DNA of 64,000 nt from Bacteroidaceae bacterium (GTDB lineage Bacteria > Bacteroidota > Bacteroidia > Bacteroidales > Bacteroidaceae), in NCBI GenBank assembly GCA_017936265.1, contig JAGBFX010000011.1:1-64000 (forward strand). Direction: 5' to 3'. The position numbers were made by a program, and so were the translations under genes. Each line of letters opens with the position of its first letter. Position 1 is the first letter of the stretch. Positions 62,092 to 64,000 of the stretch are shown in pieces. A model generated the notes under the pieces. It made no database searches, was not told where the DNA came from, and saw nothing but the letters and a program-made list of their open reading frames with translations.

Positions 62092-62163
62092 GGCCCATTC
62101 GTCTATCGGCTAGGACGCAAGATTTTCATTCTTGAAAGAGGGGTTCGATTCCCCTATGGGCTA
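62092..62163 (+). tRNA. tRNA-Glu (anticodon UUC)
   Basis: The 72-nt cloverleaf folds fully. Acceptor arms 62092-62098 and 62156-62162 pair with one G-U at the end, with A163 as discriminator. The anticodon stem 118-122/130-134 carries loop TTTTCAT with TTC at 62125-62127. The T arm 139-143/151-155 has loop TTCGATT. CCA is not encoded. It is co-transcribed with rpsT 29 nt downstream. Confidence 0.95.
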
Positions 62164-62192
62164 CAATTAAAACTAAAAAAGAATATAAAGAG

Positions 62193-62447
62193 ATGGCAAA
62201 CCACAAATCATCACTTAAGAGAATCAGACAGACAGAGAAGAGAAATCTTCAGAACCGTTACTATGGCAAGAACATGCGTTCAGCAGTTCGCAGCCTTCGT
62301 AATATGACAGACAAGAACGAGGCTTTGGCGAAGTTCCCAGAGGTACAGAAAATGCTTGACAGAATGGCTAAGCGTGGTCTCATCCACAAGAACAAGGCTG
62401 CAAACCTCAAGTCAGGTCTGTGCGCCAGAATCGCAAAGTTAGCCTAA
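62193..62447 (+). CDS. rpsT: 30S ribosomal protein S20
   Basis: This encodes 84 residues, basic and helical: [20 protein letters not shown], then [10 protein letters not shown] and [22 protein letters not shown]. It binds 16S rRNA early in 30S assembly. The tRNA-Glu gene and promoter precede it and a terminator follows at 62477. Confidence 0.96.
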   Translation: MANHKSSLKRIRQTEKRNLQNRYYGKNMRSAVRSLRNMTDKNEALAKFPEVQKMLDRMAKRGLIHKNKAANLKSGLCARIAKLA

Positions 62448-62476
62448 ATTTTGAAACATATATTTACCGAACAGGA

Positions 62477-62502
62477 GGCTGGATTTTACATCCAGCCTTT
62501 TC
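62477..62502 (+). terminator. Terminator of tRNA-Glu/rpsT
   Basis: An 8-bp perfect stem (62477-62484 with 62490-62497), a 5-nt loop, then TTTTCG. It lies 29 nt after the rpsT stop. Confidence 0.85.
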
Positions 62503-62522
62503 GTGTTGTAGGCACAAAGAAT

Positions 62523-63076
62523 CCGCGAACAACCCGTCCTACAATCCAGGGCGGCACCCGGGCTCCAGCATGACAGGTACGCGATCTGTTCTCTTGCACA
62601 GGTAATTTCCTAAAACCAATAAAGAGTAATCCGTCGCTGAAAGCGAAACGGCACCGTTAAAAAATCCAATGCAGGGCCGTTTGTTTGCAGGCCATTGTGC
62701 GAGGCATGTTTGAAGATTAGCGCGGGTATAAATTATTTTCAATATAGCCGCGCTAATCAAGGTCCGCAGCACCCTGCAAACAAGCGAAAGCCTGGAGTGG
62801 CAAGCAAGCGCCCGACCGAATGCTCGCCTATGGTGGCATGAGCAAAGGGCGCTTGTGACGATTTTTTCCGAGTGCCGAAGTTTTTGGTACTTTTTGCGTC
62901 AAAAAGTACAGCAAGAACGACAACTGAAAGAATAAACGACAACTGATTAAGGGTAAGTTATATTTAAGAATAGAAAATACTCATTCATGTTATTATACTA
63001 TCCCAAGAAGTACCCTCGTAATTTTTGCATGTGAGCCGCGAACAACCCGTCCTACAATCCAGGGCGGCACCCGGGC
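62523..63076. repeat. Non-coding element bounded by identical 41-bp direct repeats
   Basis: 62523-62563 and 63036-63076 are the same 41-mer (begins CCGCGAACAACCCGTCC, ends GGCACCCGGGC). Between them are four strong inverted repeats: 62681-62691 with 62773-62783 (11 bp), which encloses 62715-62725 with 62748-62758 (11 bp); 62805-62813 with 62847-62855 (9 bp, with an inner TGCTC/GAGCA stem); and 62887-62896 with 62900-62909 (10 bp, CGT loop). No open frame looks coding. I do not recognise the element. Confidence 0.75.
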
Positions 63077-63193
63077 CACCCTGTTCAACCGCTCTCAAAC
63101 ATCTGTCGCGCCACACAAGGACACAACCTCGCCACACTGTAGAAAAAAGTGTCAAAAGAGCCTCATCGACGCTATTTTTTAGTCAAAAAACTC
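63077..63193 (+). other. Rest of the rpsT-gyrB gap
   Basis: There is no gene. A weak ACACT/AGTGT inverted repeat lies at about 63134-63151. Otherwise nothing is supported before the gyrB promoter. Confidence 0.5.
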
Positions 63194-63224
63194 TTGCCCA
63201 TAAGGGCAATTTTTATTAACTTTG
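63194..63224 (+). promoter_or_regulatory. gyrB: gyrB promoter with a hairpin in its spacer
   Basis: TTG at 63194-63196 and TAACTTTG at 63217-63224 are 20 nt apart. The -33 is itself the first half of a 6-bp stem (63194-63199 with 63204-63209, loop ATAA) followed by TTTTTA. The same bases can therefore serve as a terminator for upstream transcripts and as an operator-like palindrome for gyrB. Transcription would start about 23 nt before the ATG. Confidence 0.75.
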
Positions 63225-63253
63225 TTCAGTTTATTTGACTACAAAAATCAGTT

Positions 63254-64000
63254 ATGAGCGAAGAAACAAACAAGAACTCTACGGCAAACTATTCAGCCGA
63301 TAGCATCCAGGTCCTCGAAGGCTTGGAAGCAGTCCGCAAGCGCCCTGCAATGTACATCGGAGACATCAGCGAAAAGGGTCTCCACCACTTGGTATATGAG
63401 GTCGTCGACAACTCAATCGATGAGGCTATGGCCGGGTTCTGTACACACATAAACGTAACCATCAACCCAGGCAATTCAATCACCGTTCAGGACAACGGAC
63501 GCGGCATCCCCGTTGACATGCACGAGAAAGAGGGACGTTCAGCCCTTGAGGTCGTTATGACAGTGCTTCATGCCGGCGGAAAGTTCAACAAGGATTCATA
63601 CAAGGTGTCAGGCGGTCTGCACGGTGTAGGTGTATCGTGCGTGAATGCCCTTTCAAAGCACATGAAGACCGAGGTCTTCCGCGACGGCAAGCACTACGTC
63701 CAGAACTACTCATGCGGAAAGCCACTCGAGGATGTGCACTGCGTGGGCGACACTGACATCAGAGGTACCAAGCAGACATTCCAGCCCGACGACTCTATTT
63801 TCGTTGTATCGGAGTACCAGTACCAGATTCTGGCAACACGCCTCCGTGAGCTCGCATACCTGAACGCCGGCATAACAATCACACTTACCGACATGCGCCA
63901 GGCCGATGAGAACGGCAACTACATGAGTGAGACATTCTACTCGACAGAGGGATTGAAGGAGTTTGTCCGCTACATCGACTCATCACGCATTCCGCTTATC
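63254..64000 (+). CDS. gyrB: DNA gyrase subunit B, 5' part (runs off the window)
   Basis: The frame is open from ATG 63254 to the window end (249 codons). IQVLEGLEAVRKRPAMYIGD, YEVVDNSIDEAMAGF (Mg-binding Asn), VQDNGRGIPVDMHEKEGRSA, VLHAGGKFNKDSYKVSGGLH and GVGVSCVNALS are the GHKL ATPase motifs of GyrB/ParE. The sequence continues with HCVGDTDIRGTKQTF and LTDMR. GyrB rather than ParE is favoured by the close match to the IQVLEGLEAVRKRPAMYIG opening, but ParE cannot be excluded from this part alone. It has its own promoter. Confidence 0.93.
   Translation, partial: MSEETNKNSTANYSADSIQVLEGLEAVRKRPAMYIGDISEKGLHHLVYEVVDNSIDEAMAGFCTHINVTINPGNSITVQDNGRGIPVDMHEKEGRSALEVVMTVLHAGGKFNKDSYKVSGGLHGVGVSCVNALSKHMKTEVFRDGKHYVQNYSCGKPLEDVHCVGDTDIRGTKQTFQPDDSIFVVSEYQYQILATRLRELAYLNAGITITLTDMRQADENGNYMSETFYSTEGLKEFVRYIDSSRIPLI

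Noticed and set aside
62681..62783. Known housekeeping RNA (RNase P, SRP or tmRNA)
   Set aside because: None of the conserved core sequences of these RNAs is visible.
62523..63076. Insertion sequence or integrated element with attachment sites
   Set aside because: No transposase or integrase frame, and the 41-bp direct repeats are far longer than target-site duplications. Kept only as an undefined element.

Overview
The window comes from a Bacteroidales chromosome, most likely a Prevotella-like lineage. The evidence is a type IX secretion (T9SS/gliding) core operon, Bacteroidetes-type promoters (TTTG, 19-22 nt, TAnnTTTG), PCMD and calycin-like secreted proteins with a DLTGRRV..GIYIVNGKKV tail, a PASTA-bearing FtsI, a MraY with a large insertion, and few Shine-Dalgarno sequences. 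No rRNA, transposase, phage or CRISPR array is visible. The only tRNA is tRNA-Glu(UUC).

Layout. 1-2470 is a visibly AT-richer accessory patch. It holds two copies of a two-gene module (a small secreted protein followed by a small lipoprotein), each followed by an intrinsic terminator. A nonsense-interrupted fragment of a DUF5675-like domain is coupled by an ATGA overlap to the second copy. 2604-5680 carries a PCMD lipoprotein, an outer-membrane barrel and a calycin-like protein with a sorting-type tail. 5857-11712 is the T9SS core porP-gldK-gldL-gldM-gldN, followed by another PorT-like barrel. A 23-bp perfect convergent terminator at 12525-12574 separates it from minus-strand genes: a LysM/M23 peptidase behind ndk, then pdxJ-exbB-exbD-tonB-DJ-1-ispD-recG, tightly packed or overlapping. 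nadK diverges from pdxJ. 21359-24750 is a two-gene unit for a beta-helix carbohydrate-binding protein and a small secreted partner.

24926-33652 (minus) runs from an MsbA-like ABC transporter through a LOG protein, a PfkB kinase and a small His/Cys-rich protein into a heavy-metal RND adaptor with a His-rich linker and a CzcA-type pump. Next come a conserved hypothetical gene, a TrmH-type methyltransferase, an acyl-CoA hydrolase/transferase, a one-TM protein and a thioesterase on the minus strand. mfd, a secreted bleomycin-hydrolase-like peptidase and nhaA follow on the plus strand, with a convergent M28 peptidase.

45137-61203 is the complete division and cell-wall (dcw) cluster: mraZ, rsmH, ftsL-like, ftsI, murE, mraY, murD, ftsW, murG, murC, ftsQ, ftsA, ftsZ, yqeY. 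Direct MraZ-type TGGG boxes lie inside its promoter. recO is tail-to-tail with yqeY. The window ends with tRNA-Glu, rpsT, an 800-bp repeat- and hairpin-rich intergenic region, and the 5' part of gyrB.

Most of the window is ordinary housekeeping. The parts worth a second look are the duplicated module at the left edge, with a 17-bp tandem duplication that breaks a lipoprotein signal peptide, and the two structured intergenic elements at 42141-42320 and 62523-63076.
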